Assembly: GCA_024642065.1 (NCBI GenBank)
Contig: JAHEBW010000045.1
Span: 186,001-250,000, forward strand
DNA length: 64,000 bases
Reading direction: 5' to 3'
Source: Polynucleobacter sp.
GTDB taxonomy: Bacteria; Pseudomonadota; Gammaproteobacteria; Burkholderiales; Burkholderiaceae
Shown: positions 10,242 through 19,918 of the stretch, one piece after another
How positions within the stretch are numbered: the first letter of the stretch is position 1
Layout of the letters: each line of letters starts with the position of its first letter
Notes under the pieces: generated by a model
Seen by the model: only the letters and a program-made list of their open reading frames with translations
The model's database searches: none
Told to the model about the DNA's origin: nothing
Translations under genes and position numbers: made by a program

Positions 10242-11102
10242 TTACATCCAGTAAACAACAACGTACAAACCCAACCAAACCACGTCAACAAAGTGCCAGT
10301 ACCAAGCAGCACCTTCGAATGCAAAGTGGTTTTCTGGTGTGAAGTGACCCTTCATCACACGGAACAAAACAACTGCCAACATGATGGCGCCCATTGTTAC
10401 GTGGAAACCGTGGAAACCAGTCAACATGTAGAAAGTTGAACCGTAAACACCTGAACTCAATTTCAAGTTTAGGTCGCTATACGCATGAATGTACTCATAA
10501 ACCTGGAAGCACATGAAAATAGCGCCAAGAAGAACTGTCGCAGCCAAGCCCTGAATCACTTGTTTACGATGGCCTTCACGCATTGCGTGGTGCGCCCATG
10601 TCACTGTTAAACCTGAAGTTAACAACAATGCAGTATTGATTGTTGGAATAGGCCATGGACCCATTGTTTTAAAGCTCTCAACCAAACCAGCTGGGCCAGC
10701 ATGTGGCCATGTAGCAGCAAAGTCTGGCCACAACAATTTATTGTCAATATCACCTAACCAAGGCATCGCAATACTTCTAGCGTAGAAAAGTGCTGAGAAA
10801 AATGCGCCGAAGAACATGATCTCTGAGAAGATGAACCAAGCCATAGACCATCTGTAAGAAACGTCTACGTTCACGCTATTCATACCGCTCTCTGATTCAC
10901 CAATAGCATCACCGAACCAGATATATAAAGAGGCAATCGTCCATGCAATACCAGCAAGACACAAAATCATGCCTGGCGTGCTGCCGTTAACCCACAACGA
11001 AGCACCCCAACCAAATGCTAGCAAACCTAAGCTAGTAACGATTGGATGACGTGTTGGAGCCGGCACATAGTAATAAGGGGCTTTTGAAACACTGGAAGAC
11101 AT
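10242..11102 (-). CDS. ctaE: Cytochrome c oxidase subunit III
   Basis: FSEIMFFGAFFSALFYAR; FYMLTGFHGFHVTMGAIML; WYWHFVDVVWLGLYVVVYW. Confidence 0.97.
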   Translation of the reverse strand: MSSSVSKAPYYYVPAPTRHPIVTSLGLLAFGWGASLWVNGSTPGMILCLAGIAWTIASLYIWFGDAIGESESGMNSVNVDVSYRWSMAWFIFSEIMFFGAFFSALFYARSIAMPWLGDIDNKLLWPDFAATWPHAGPAGLVESFKTMGPWPIPTINTALLLTSGLTVTWAHHAMREGHRKQVIQGLAATVLLGAIFMCFQVYEYIHAYSDLNLKLSSGVYGSTFYMLTGFHGFHVTMGAIMLAVVLFRVMKGHFTPENHFAFEGAAWYWHFVDVVWLGLYVVVYWM

Positions 11103-11120
11103 TCTCTCTCTCCTAAAAAA

Positions 11121-11327
11121 TCAATTCGCAACAACTGCTTTGACAATCATCAACAAAATTGCCATAAAAATAACTGCGCCTAAAACTCCTGCAAGCACAA
11201 TATGTACAAAACTAACTGATGCCATATCGGCTTCTTGACCAGAGCCTTTACGAACACCTAAAAATCCCCACAAAACCGCCCTCATGGAAATTAAAAACAT
11301 CACTAAGGAACTACGCTTCTTTTCCAT
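11121..11327 (-). CDS. DUF2970 family small membrane protein
   Basis: SMRAVLWGFLGVRKGSGQEAD, single TM, position in cox operon. Confidence 0.8.
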   Translation of the reverse strand: MEKKRSSLVMFLISMRAVLWGFLGVRKGSGQEADMASVSFVHIVLAGVLGAVIFMAILLMIVKAVVAN

Positions 11328-11328
11328 A

Positions 11329-11922
11329 CTAAATCTTTGACGGCTTACTGTTATGTTCGCCGGTAATCACTTTCTGACCACTACCTACCTCAAAGAATGT
11401 GTATGACAAAGTAATATTTTTTACATCTTTTGGTAAAGCCGGATCAATCACGAAAACGACTGGCATTTCACGTGACTCATTAGGCTTTAAAGTTTGCTGC
11501 TCGAAACAAAAACATTCCAACTTTGTGAAGTGTTGTGTTGCTTGTTTTGGCGCATAACTTGGAATTGCTTGAGCTGATACAGCTCGACCCTGCGTATTAA
11601 CTACCTCATAAACCACTTGAATCATTTCGCCAGGATGCACTTGCATCGAGTTTTTTACTGAACGAAAACGAAAAGGTCCTTGAGTATTTGAATCAAACTC
11701 TACAGTAATCAAACGACTCTCATCAACTTGAGTATTTTTATTAACCGCGCCAACAGCTCTTGTTCCGTAATCATTTTTGCTGGTAACCACATTAATGCCA
11801 GTCACTTCACAAAGAACCCGATACATCGGAATCAGAGCATAACCAAATACAAACATGGCTGAGCTAATCACAATTAGCTTCAACAACATTTGACGGTTAT
11901 ATCTGACGAGATTAAAAGCCAT
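11329..11922 (-). CDS. ctaG: Cytochrome c oxidase assembly protein CtaG/Cox11
   Basis: CFCFEQQTLKPNESREMPVVFVIDP copper-binding motif. Confidence 0.96.
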   Translation of the reverse strand: MAFNLVRYNRQMLLKLIVISSAMFVFGYALIPMYRVLCEVTGINVVTSKNDYGTRAVGAVNKNTQVDESRLITVEFDSNTQGPFRFRSVKNSMQVHPGEMIQVVYEVVNTQGRAVSAQAIPSYAPKQATQHFTKLECFCFEQQTLKPNESREMPVVFVIDPALPKDVKNITLSYTFFEVGSGQKVITGEHNSKPSKI

Positions 11923-11924
11923 GC

Positions 11925-12050
11925 TTAACCAAAGATCGCTTTCTTAGCAAAAATGCCAATAAAGAAGACCAAAGCCACGGTTAATAAAACAAAGCCCAAG
12001 CGGCGATTATTCGCGCTTGGGTTCTTTTGTTGTTGATTTGATTGAGTCAT
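11925..12050 (-). CDS. Cytochrome oxidase small assembly protein (41 aa)
   Basis: Absent from the ORF track; reverse strand reads MTQSNQQQKNPSANNRRLGFVLLTVALVFFIGIFAKKAIFG*, single TM, between ctaD and ctaG. Confidence 0.8.
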   Translation of the reverse strand: MTQSNQQQKNPSANNRRLGFVLLTVALVFFIGIFAKKAIFG

Positions 12051-12068
12051 AAATTCCGTATTAACGGA

Positions 12069-13658
12069 TTACTTAACTGTTGGTGGAGTTTCAAATGTAT
12101 GGAATGGTGCTGGAGATGGAATAGTCCACTCTAAACCTTGAGCATTTTCCCAAGCTTGAGCTTCAGCTTTCTTACCACCACGGTAAGTTGGCAATACAAC
12201 CCATAACAAGAAGTAAACCTGCATCAAACCAAAACCTAAACCACCAATAGAAGCTACTGCGTTGAAGTCAGCAAACTGAACTGGATAGTCAGCGTAACGA
12301 CGTGGCATACCTGCTAAGCCCAAGAAGTGCATTGGGAAGAATGTTAGGTTGAAGAAAATCATTGAACCCCAGAAGTGCACCTTGCCACGGAATTCATTCA
12401 CCATGAAACCAGTCCACTTAGGAGCCCAGTAGTAGAAGCCAGCAAATAATGCAAACAACGATCCAGCAACTAGAACATAGTGGAAGTGAGCCACCACGTA
12501 GTAGGTATCTTGAATCATGATGTCAATTGGAGCCATCGCACAAATCAAACCAGTGAAGCCACCGATTGTGAACACGAAAATAAATCCGATAGACCACAAC
12601 ATAGGAGTTTCAAAAGTCATTGAACCCTTCCACATTGTTGCAATCCAGTTAAAGATTTTTACGCCTGTTGGAACAGCGATCAACATTGTTGCGTACATAA
12701 AGAACAACTGACCAGTTACAGGCATACCTGTAGCGAACATGTGGTGAGCCCAAACGATGAATGACAAGATCGCAATAGAACCAGTCGCATAAACCATAGA
12801 GCTGTAACCAAACAAGCGCTTGCGAGCAAATGTTGGAATCACTTCACTGATGATGCCGAACGCTGGCAAGATCATGATGTAAACCTCTGGGTGACCGAAG
12901 AACCAGAAAATGTGTTGATACATAACTGGGTCGCCACCACCTGCTGCTGAGAAGAAGCTTGTGCCAAAGTGACGATCTGTAAGAACCATTGTGATTGCGC
13001 CAGCCAAAACAGGCATTACAGCAATCAATAAGTAAGCAGTAATTAACCATGTCCAGCAGAACATTGGCATCTTCATTAATGTCATGCCTGGGGCACGCAT
13101 ATTAAGAATAGTCACAATAATATTGATTGAACCCATGATGGATGAAGCACCCATCAAGTGAATCGCAAAAATTGCCATGTCCATACCAGGACCCATTTGC
13201 ACTGATAAAGGTGCGTATAAAGTCCAACCAGCAGCTGTAGCGCCACCAGGTACAAAGAATGAAGACAACAACAATGATGCTGCAACAGGCATGATCCAGA
13301 AGCTGAAGTTGTTCATACGAGCAAACGCCATATCAGAGGCGCCCACTTGTAAAGGAATCATGTAGTTAGCAAAACCAACGAATGCCGGCATGATGGCACC
13401 GAACACCATGACCAAGCCGTGCAAAGTTGTTAACTGATTAAACAATTCTGGACGGATGAACTGCAAACCCGGTTGGAATAATTCCAAGCGAATCAACAAC
13501 GCCATCACACCACCAGCCATTAAGCTGACAAAAGAGAAAATCAAATACAACGTACCAATATCTTTGTGGTTCGTTGCATACAACCAACGACGCCATCCAT
13601 GTGGATGATCGTGTGCGTGATCATCGTGATGATCGTGTGCGTGGCTTACTGTGCTCAT
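12069..13658 (-). CDS. ctaD: Cytochrome c oxidase subunit I
   Basis: Heme-copper oxidase motifs: WFFGHPEVYIMILPAFG, VWAHHMFATG, THLGL-type and HFHYVLVAGS. Confidence 0.98.
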   Translation of the reverse strand: MSTVSHAHDHHDDHAHDHPHGWRRWLYATNHKDIGTLYLIFSFVSLMAGGVMALLIRLELFQPGLQFIRPELFNQLTTLHGLVMVFGAIMPAFVGFANYMIPLQVGASDMAFARMNNFSFWIMPVAASLLLSSFFVPGGATAAGWTLYAPLSVQMGPGMDMAIFAIHLMGASSIMGSINIIVTILNMRAPGMTLMKMPMFCWTWLITAYLLIAVMPVLAGAITMVLTDRHFGTSFFSAAGGGDPVMYQHIFWFFGHPEVYIMILPAFGIISEVIPTFARKRLFGYSSMVYATGSIAILSFIVWAHHMFATGMPVTGQLFFMYATMLIAVPTGVKIFNWIATMWKGSMTFETPMLWSIGFIFVFTIGGFTGLICAMAPIDIMIQDTYYVVAHFHYVLVAGSLFALFAGFYYWAPKWTGFMVNEFRGKVHFWGSMIFFNLTFFPMHFLGLAGMPRRYADYPVQFADFNAVASIGGLGFGLMQVYFLLWVVLPTYRGGKKAEAQAWENAQGLEWTIPSPAPFHTFETPPTVK

Positions 13659-13688
13659 AGTCGCTCCAATTACCTATATATGTATTAA

Positions 13689-14843
13689 TTACTTAGCTGC
13701 GCGTGCAGTTGTGAAATCTTTTGGCTGAATTAATTCGCCAGTCTTATTGCCCCATGAGTTACGTGTGTAAGTCATGACAGAAGCCAATTCAACGTCGTTT
13801 AATTGTGACCACTTAGGCATAGCTCTTACGCCGTTCAAAAGAATCTTGTATTGACCATCTTTAGAACCAAGAACAACTTTTGAGCCATCTAACGCTGGGA
13901 ATGCGCCAGCACCTTTACCGTTTGGTTGGTGACATGCTGCGCAGTTAGCTGCATAAACTTTTTCGCCACGTTTCTTTAACTCATCCATGGTGTATGTCTT
14001 AGATGGATCATCAGCCAAAGCAGCCATTTGAACTTTCTTTTCTGCTGCCCATGCTGTGTACTCTGCGTCTGTTACCACTTTCACTACGATCGGCATGAAA
14101 GCGTGCTCTTTACCGCATAGCTCAGAACATTGACCACGGTATGTACCTACTTTTTCAGCACGGAACCATGTGTCACGAACGAAACCAGGAATCGCATCTT
14201 GCTTAACGCCAAATGCCGGAATAGTCCATGAGTGAATAACGTCGTTAGCAGTTGTCACCATACGAATCTTTTTGCCAACTGGAACAACCATTTCGTTATC
14301 TACTTCCATCAAGTAGGTATCGCTCTTTTCAGCTTGGTTGTTAATTTGTTCACGTGGAGTTGTCAAAGTTTGCAAGAATGAAATGCCTTCACCTTCGCCT
14401 TTGATGTAGTCGTAACCCCATTTCCACTGATAACCAGTTACCTTAATAGTTACATCAGCATTTGTTGTGTCTTTCATTGCCACAACAGTTTTTGTTGCTG
14501 GCAAGGCCATACCGATAACGATCAACAACGGTACAACTGTCCAGATAATTTCAACTGTTGTGCTTTCATGGAAGCTAGCTGATTTGTGACCTAATGATTT
14601 GCGGTGCTTGTAGATGGAATAGAACATCACACCAAAAACAGCCACAAAAATAACCAAACAAATAGCCAACATCATCCAATGCAATACGGCTACTTCTTCC
14701 GCAACCTTAGTTGCTGGAGTTTGAAGATTTAATTGAAAGCGAGCTGGACCGCCAGGCATGTCATTAATAGCTAAAACCAAGTTGCTATGCAGCAAGCCGA
14801 TTAAACCTAAAAACAGACCGGCTAATGATGTGCGATGTTTCAT
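13689..14843 (-). CDS. ctaC: Cytochrome c oxidase subunit II with fused C-terminal cytochrome c domain
   Basis: CuA motif QCSELCGKEHAFM and C-terminal CAACHQ heme c motif; start assigned to MKHRTSLAG rather than the longer ORF start at 14882. Confidence 0.95.
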   Translation of the reverse strand: MKHRTSLAGLFLGLIGLLHSNLVLAINDMPGGPARFQLNLQTPATKVAEEVAVLHWMMLAICLVIFVAVFGVMFYSIYKHRKSLGHKSASFHESTTVEIIWTVVPLLIVIGMALPATKTVVAMKDTTNADVTIKVTGYQWKWGYDYIKGEGEGISFLQTLTTPREQINNQAEKSDTYLMEVDNEMVVPVGKKIRMVTTANDVIHSWTIPAFGVKQDAIPGFVRDTWFRAEKVGTYRGQCSELCGKEHAFMPIVVKVVTDAEYTAWAAEKKVQMAALADDPSKTYTMDELKKRGEKVYAANCAACHQPNGKGAGAFPALDGSKVVLGSKDGQYKILLNGVRAMPKWSQLNDVELASVMTYTRNSWGNKTGELIQPKDFTTARAAK

Positions 14844-14904
14844 CTTATTTCCCGTTAAATAAATTCTTGAATCTGTGCACAAAAAGCATGCGCAATATCA
14901 TGAG

Positions 14905-14934
14905 ATTATATTTGCGGAACTTGATCCAGCGCAA
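14905..14934 (-). promoter_or_regulatory. Candidate sigma70 promoter of the cox operon
   Basis: Reverse strand TTGCGC-N18-TATAAT upstream of ctaC. Confidence 0.55.
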
Positions 14935-15004
14935 TAAATTACTAACTTTTCTGCATCATTTGGCTTAGAAAATTAAAGCTAATTGTATGTAAGCGCTCGC
15001 TCAC

Positions 15005-15769
15005 TTATTGTTTTGATCTAAGGATTTGATCAATTCCAATCGTAGCAACCCCATCATGTGACTTAGATAAACGACGTTCTGGAGTCCAAGCATGGCCATA
15101 AACGACCTCTAAAGTCATTTTTAGAGGGGCTAATTCAGGATTTGCCTTAATTAACTCGGCACCATGCTTATTTACTAAACCCAACTCCATGGCGTCCTTT
15201 AAGAGTAAATCTATATGCTCATACTCAAGAGTGATGTACTCCATATCCATGACTGGCTCTGCAAAACCTGATTTCAAGAGTGCGTCACCCACATCATGCA
15301 TATCCCAGGCACCAGCTATTGGCTCTGAGGCTCCACTCATCACTCTTAATTCTTTTCCTGTATCAGGTCCTAAATAAGCAAACATCAATAAAGACTCTGG
15401 CTTTAAGAGCCGCTCCCAACTTTGCACTAATAACTCCGGCTGTGAATGATGTTGAAGCTCTAAGTTGGACCAAACCAAATCCATGAAATGTTGCTGCTGT
15501 GAAACATCGCTTGAGTGGTATTGCACAGCAGGTCGTCTCAACAATTGCAGTAAAAGCCTCTGGATCGACGAATGTTGATGTCTAGCGTCAGAGCAGTAAT
15601 GCTGAGCTTTAGGAAATCGCTGATGCATTAATTCAAGCTGCATCGAACCAGAATGAAAAATATGCTCAGCTTGCAATTTAATAATCGTCAACTTCTCCAT
15701 CATCCTGTTAGCTATCTCTAAAGATAACCAATTAGGAATGGCGGGAGTCAATGTTGGCGATGTGGACAT
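15005..15769 (-). CDS. BioC-like/SAM methyltransferase-fold protein with degenerate motif I
   Basis: DLVWSNLELQHHSQPELLVQSWERLLKPESLLMFAYLGPDT resembles the BioC C-terminal half; no glycine-rich GxGxG motif. Confidence 0.65.
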   Translation of the reverse strand: MSTSPTLTPAIPNWLSLEIANRMMEKLTIIKLQAEHIFHSGSMQLELMHQRFPKAQHYCSDARHQHSSIQRLLLQLLRRPAVQYHSSDVSQQQHFMDLVWSNLELQHHSQPELLVQSWERLLKPESLLMFAYLGPDTGKELRVMSGASEPIAGAWDMHDVGDALLKSGFAEPVMDMEYITLEYEHIDLLLKDAMELGLVNKHGAELIKANPELAPLKMTLEVVYGHAWTPERRLSKSHDGVATIGIDQILRSKQ

Positions 15770-15794
15770 AGGTGCTCAGTATACTCAGCGCCCC

Positions 15795-16484
15795 ATGAAA
15801 TTTCTTCTACCTAGCTCATGTATTGCCTGCAAGAAATTTCAAGCATTTAGTATTTGCGATAAATGCCTAAAACTCATAAAAAATAAACAAACACATCGTT
15901 GCAGGCAATGCGCTCTACCCTGCCAAGCACAGAAATTAATTTGTGACTTATGCCAACGGCACCCGCCTTCATTTGATAGCACCATTTGCTTAGACGGTTA
16001 TGGAGGAATACTGACTGAGGCTTTACAGGATTACAAATACCAAGGCAAGGTTGCATTAGCAACTTGCTTTACAGATGCTTGGAAATGCGCTTTTCAAAAT
16101 GAGCGCCTTTTTCATGAAGAAATTGATTGGATGATTCCAGTTCCCCTGAGCATTAAAAAACTGCATCACAGAGGATTTAACCAATCTTGGGAGTTGTGCA
16201 AACGATTTGCTAAGACATTTAACAAAAATGCCGACCCCTATATATTAGGTCGCAACCACATTGAAGGCGATCAAGCTCACGCGACCAGAGAGGAGCGATT
16301 CACAAGACTGATTAATACGTTTCGCGTGAACCCCAAAAGACTTCACCATATTGAGAATCAACATATTGTGATTGTTGATGATGTGATGACAACGGGTGCC
16401 ACATTAAACATCATGGCTAAACTATTAAAAGATTTTGGCGCCCAAAGTGTTCATAATTGGGTCATTCTTAGAACATCTTTGTAA
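15795..16484 (+). CDS. ComF family phosphoribosyltransferase
   Basis: CxxC zinc-ribbon pairs followed by the PRTase motif [15 protein letters not shown]. Confidence 0.92.
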   Translation: MKFLLPSSCIACKKFQAFSICDKCLKLIKNKQTHRCRQCALPCQAQKLICDLCQRHPPSFDSTICLDGYGGILTEALQDYKYQGKVALATCFTDAWKCAFQNERLFHEEIDWMIPVPLSIKKLHHRGFNQSWELCKRFAKTFNKNADPYILGRNHIEGDQAHATREERFTRLINTFRVNPKRLHHIENQHIVIVDDVMTTGATLNIMAKLLKDFGAQSVHNWVILRTSL

Positions 16485-16489
16485 AACAT

Positions 16490-16960
16490 ATGATTAACGT
16501 TGTACTTGTTGAACCTGAAATACCTCCTAATACTGGCAACATCATTCGCCTGTGCGCAAACACTGGCGCGCAATTGCATTTAATTGAACCATTAGGATTT
16601 CCGTTAGAAGATTCAAGAATGAAACGTGCGGGATTGGATTACCACGAATACGCTCACATGAAAGTTCATAAAAATTGGGAGGCGTTTTTAGAATCCGAAA
16701 AACCTTCACAAGACAGAATGTTTGCCATCACCACCAAAGGCAAAGCTCAGTTATCGAAGTGTCAGTTTTTAGAAAACGATTACTTAGTTTTTGGGTCTGA
16801 GACAAAAGGACTCGCTCAAAACGTTAGAGATTACTTTCTACCAGAGCGTGCTTTGAGATTACCTATGAGAGAAAATAGTCGTAGCCTCAACTTATCAAAT
16901 GCTGTTGCAGTGATGGTTTATGAAGCCTGGCGACAAATGGATTTTATCGGTGGCGATTAA
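16490..16960 (+). CDS. trmL: tRNA (cytidine(34)-2'-O)-methyltransferase
   Basis: SPOUT fold: [61 protein letters not shown]. Confidence 0.95.
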   Translation: MINVVLVEPEIPPNTGNIIRLCANTGAQLHLIEPLGFPLEDSRMKRAGLDYHEYAHMKVHKNWEAFLESEKPSQDRMFAITTKGKAQLSKCQFLENDYLVFGSETKGLAQNVRDYFLPERALRLPMRENSRSLNLSNAVAVMVYEAWRQMDFIGGD

Positions 16961-17991
16961 TTTGATAAATGAGTTTCAGATTTAGCATCGCGACCCATCA
17001 AAAGCTTCACAGCGCTTGGTAAATCTAAATCACTAAAGAGAACCTGACAAACCATTTGAGTAATTGGCATATCAACATTTTTAGCAATTGCTAAATCATT
17101 AACAGCTTGGGCACAACGAACACCTTCAGCAACATGACCCAAACTAGATAGCACTTCAGATAATTTTTTGCCTGAGGCCAACTGAAGACCTACCTGTCTG
17201 TTGCGAGATAAATCGCCAGTAGCAGTCAAAATTAAATCACCGACACCTGTTAAGCCCATAGCAGTCTCAGGTTGACCACCCATGGCGGTAATCAAACGCA
17301 TCATTTCAGTAAGGCCACGTGTCAGCAACGCAGCGCGAGCATTCAGGCCTAAACCCAAGCCATCCCCAATACCTGTCGCAATTGCCAAGACATTCTTAAT
17401 GGCTCCACCTAGCTCAACGCCAACAATGTCACTGCTGCCGTAAATTCTCATATTGCCGTAATGGAAAACTTGCTGAACGAGAGCTACCAATTCTTGTGAG
17501 TCACTTGCAACTGTTAATGCACAAGGCATCCCTTTAGCAACTTCACTGGCAAAACTTGGACCTGATAGAACAGCTAAGCGAATTCCTTTATTAAGTGAAT
17601 GGCTTGCTTTGAGTTCTCGCTCGATCACTTGATGTGGCATTAAGGATGTTTCTGGCTCCAAACCTTTACACAACCAAACCCAATTTTTCGGGCAGTTATC
17701 TAGAGACAACAAGGCATGTACCGTTTCTTTTAATCCAGAGACGGGTGTTGCAATAACAACTAAATCTTGTTCTTTGGCATCAGCAAAAATGCCTTGCCAA
17801 TCATCTGTCACATTTAAAGAGTCTGGCAAAGAAATATCTTTTAAATATTTCTGATTCAATCGCGTTTCTTGCATTTGCTTTGCAAGCAACGCAGAACGAC
17901 TCCATAAACCAACATCTAAATTGTGAGCATTCTTGGAGGCGTGCATAGCCATTGCGGTTCCCCACGCACCTGCTCCAAGAAAAATGACTTT
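16957..17991 (-). CDS. gpsA: Glycerol-3-phosphate dehydrogenase [NAD(P)+]
   Basis: [63 protein letters not shown]; start at MKVIFLGAG. Confidence 0.96.
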   Translation of the reverse strand, partial: KVIFLGAGAWGTAMAMHASKNAHNLDVGLWSRSALLAKQMQETRLNQKYLKDISLPDSLNVTDDWQGIFADAKEQDLVVIATPVSGLKETVHALLSLDNCPKNWVWLCKGLEPETSLMPHQVIERELKASHSLNKGIRLAVLSGPSFASEVAKGMPCALTVASDSQELVALVQQVFHYGNMRIYGSSDIVGVELGGAIKNVLAIATGIGDGLGLGLNARAALLTRGLTEMMRLITAMGGQPETAMGLTGVGDLILTATGDLSRNRQVGLQLASGKKLSEVLSSLGHVAEGVRCAQAVNDLAIAKNVDMPITQMVCQVLFSDLDLPSAVKLLMGRDAKSETHLSN

Positions 17992-17995
17992 CATA

Positions 17996-18490
17996 TTAGT
18001 TCGGCAAAATAATGCCGCTATCGCTAGGGGCACTTGCTCCAGCAGCTTGAGCTAAACGCTGCTCATAAAGTGCATGGAAATTAATTTCTGCTAAATGCAC
18101 AGGTTGGAAACCGGCACGACTAATCATGTCAGCAATATTTGACCTCAAATATGGGAACAAGATAGTTGGGCAAGCAATGCCCAACATAGGATCAATTTGT
18201 TCCGCTGGCATATGGCGCATTTCAAAAATACCTGACTGTTGTGCTTCTATTAAAAACAGCACTTTATCTTCAATGCGAGTAGTTACCGTGCCAACTAATG
18301 TCACATGAAAGTTACTGTCATCTAATTGATTAGCCTGAATATCTACTTGAACTTCTAGTTTTGGCTCAGCTTGAACTAAAAGAATTTCTGGAGCATTCGG
18401 TTGCTCCAAAGACATATCTTTAAGGTAAACACGTTGAATTTGAAAACTTGGTGCGTTATCAGCAACACCATTAGCAGCTACATCTGTCAT
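17996..18490 (-). CDS. secB: Protein-export chaperone SecB
   Basis: [55 protein letters not shown]. Confidence 0.97.
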   Translation of the reverse strand: MTDVAANGVADNAPSFQIQRVYLKDMSLEQPNAPEILLVQAEPKLEVQVDIQANQLDDSNFHVTLVGTVTTRIEDKVLFLIEAQQSGIFEMRHMPAEQIDPMLGIACPTILFPYLRSNIADMISRAGFQPVHLAEINFHALYEQRLAQAAGASAPSDSGIILPN

Positions 18491-18501
18491 GATTTTCCTA
18501 T

Positions 18502-18759
18502 TTATTGACCTAATAATGGATCTAGCTTACCAGCACGGTCAAGTGCTGAAAGATCATCGAAGCCACCAACATGAGTGTCTCCAATAAAAATTTGAGGAAC
18601 AGTGCGTCTTCCGGTTCTGGCAATCATCTCGTCTTTTTTGCCAGGCTCCTTATCAACTAGTATTTTTTCCGTAATAACGACGCCCTTGGCCGTTAATAAA
18701 CGCTCTGCCATAACGCAATATGGGCAGACCTGTGTGCTGTACATCGTTATCTTTGCCAT
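18502..18759 (-). CDS. grxC: Glutaredoxin 3
   Basis: [31 protein letters not shown]. Confidence 0.95.
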   Translation of the reverse strand: MAKITMYSTQVCPYCVMAERLLTAKGVVITEKILVDKEPGKKDEMIARTGRRTVPQIFIGDTHVGGFDDLSALDRAGKLDPLLGQ

Positions 18760-18787
18760 TTTTAATCCCTAGTAGCACTGAATACGT

Positions 18788-19201
18788 TTACTTAACTAAC
18801 GGTAAACCAGCCTGATTCCACGCAGAAATGCCGCCATCCATGCATGCAACCTCAGTAAATCCAGCTTTTTTGAACTTTCCAGAGGCCGTATTTGCTCTAG
18901 AACCGCTTAAACAAACTAAAATAACAGGCTTATTGCTGTCTAACTTCAGTTGTTTGATGCCGTTATCCAGATCAGCTAAAGGTAAGTGCTTTGATTGAGC
19001 TATATGCCCTGTCTTGTACTCATCAGCTGTGCGTATATCAACAATTTGCGCATTTCTTTGGTTGACCCACTGAACTGCTGTGTGTACGCTAAGAAGCTGT
19101 TTGTTTAAACGACCCAAGATCTGGGGCAAGGCTAAGGCTAAACCTGAAGTGATCAAGGTGGCCAGTAGCAATAAATTATTTGTATTTGTTAAGAAGTCCA
19201 T
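18788..19201 (-). CDS. Membrane-anchored rhodanese-like domain protein
   Basis: ILVCLSGSRANTASGKFKKAGF rhodanese active-site loop; start placed at MDFLTNTNNLL since the longer ORF runs into gpmA. Confidence 0.88.
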   Translation of the reverse strand: MDFLTNTNNLLLLATLITSGLALALPQILGRLNKQLLSVHTAVQWVNQRNAQIVDIRTADEYKTGHIAQSKHLPLADLDNGIKQLKLDSNKPVILVCLSGSRANTASGKFKKAGFTEVACMDGGISAWNQAGLPLVK

Positions 19202-19217
19202 TAGTAAATTATAGAAT

Positions 19218-19916
19218 GTGAATATGAAACAACTAGTACTTATCCGCCATGGCGAATCCCAATGGAACCTAGAAAACCGTTTTACCGGCTGGGTTGATGT
19301 AGATTTAACACCTACCGGCATCCAGCAAGCAACGCAAGCTGGCGAAAGTTTAAAGGCTGCAGGGTATGATTTTGACATTGCTTACACTTCTGTGCTGAAA
19401 AGGGCTATTCGCACTCTTTGGCACACTCAAGAAGCCATGGATAGACTTTGGCTGCCCGTTGTCCACAGCTGGCGTTTGAATGAGCGCCACTATGGTGCTT
19501 TAGCAGGCCTCAACAAAGCTGAGACCGCTCAAAAATACGGCGACGAACAAGTTCATATTTGGAGAAGGTCTTACGACGTCAGACCCCCACTATTAGATCC
19601 AACAGATCCAAGAACTTCGTTTAATGACCCACGCTACGCCAAGTTAAAGCGCGAAGAGATTCCTTTAGGCGAATGCTTAAAAGATAACGTTGCCCGAGTT
19701 ATTCCTCTCTGGGAAGAATCTATTGCTCCTGCCCTTCGTGCAGGTAAGCGTGTATTAATTGCAGCTCACGGCAATAGCATTCGCTCACTGGTGAAGTACT
19801 TAGACAACGTCTCTGAAGAAGACATTATGGAAATCAACATTCCAAACGGAGTCCCTTTGGTCTACGAGTTGGACGACAACCTTAAACCAATCAAGCACTT
19901 TTACTTAGAAAAATAA
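19218..19916 (+). CDS. gpmA: 2,3-bisphosphoglycerate-dependent phosphoglycerate mutase
   Basis: [44 protein letters not shown]. Confidence 0.97.
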   Translation: MNMKQLVLIRHGESQWNLENRFTGWVDVDLTPTGIQQATQAGESLKAAGYDFDIAYTSVLKRAIRTLWHTQEAMDRLWLPVVHSWRLNERHYGALAGLNKAETAQKYGDEQVHIWRRSYDVRPPLLDPTDPRTSFNDPRYAKLKREEIPLGECLKDNVARVIPLWEESIAPALRAGKRVLIAAHGNSIRSLVKYLDNVSEEDIMEINIPNGVPLVYELDDNLKPIKHFYLEK

Positions 19917-19918
19917 AT

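Noticed and set aside
19202-19378. N-terminal extension of the rhodanese ORF into gpmA
   Set aside because: Antisense to the conserved gpmA N-terminus; MDFLTNTNN at 19201 gives a normal membrane anchor.
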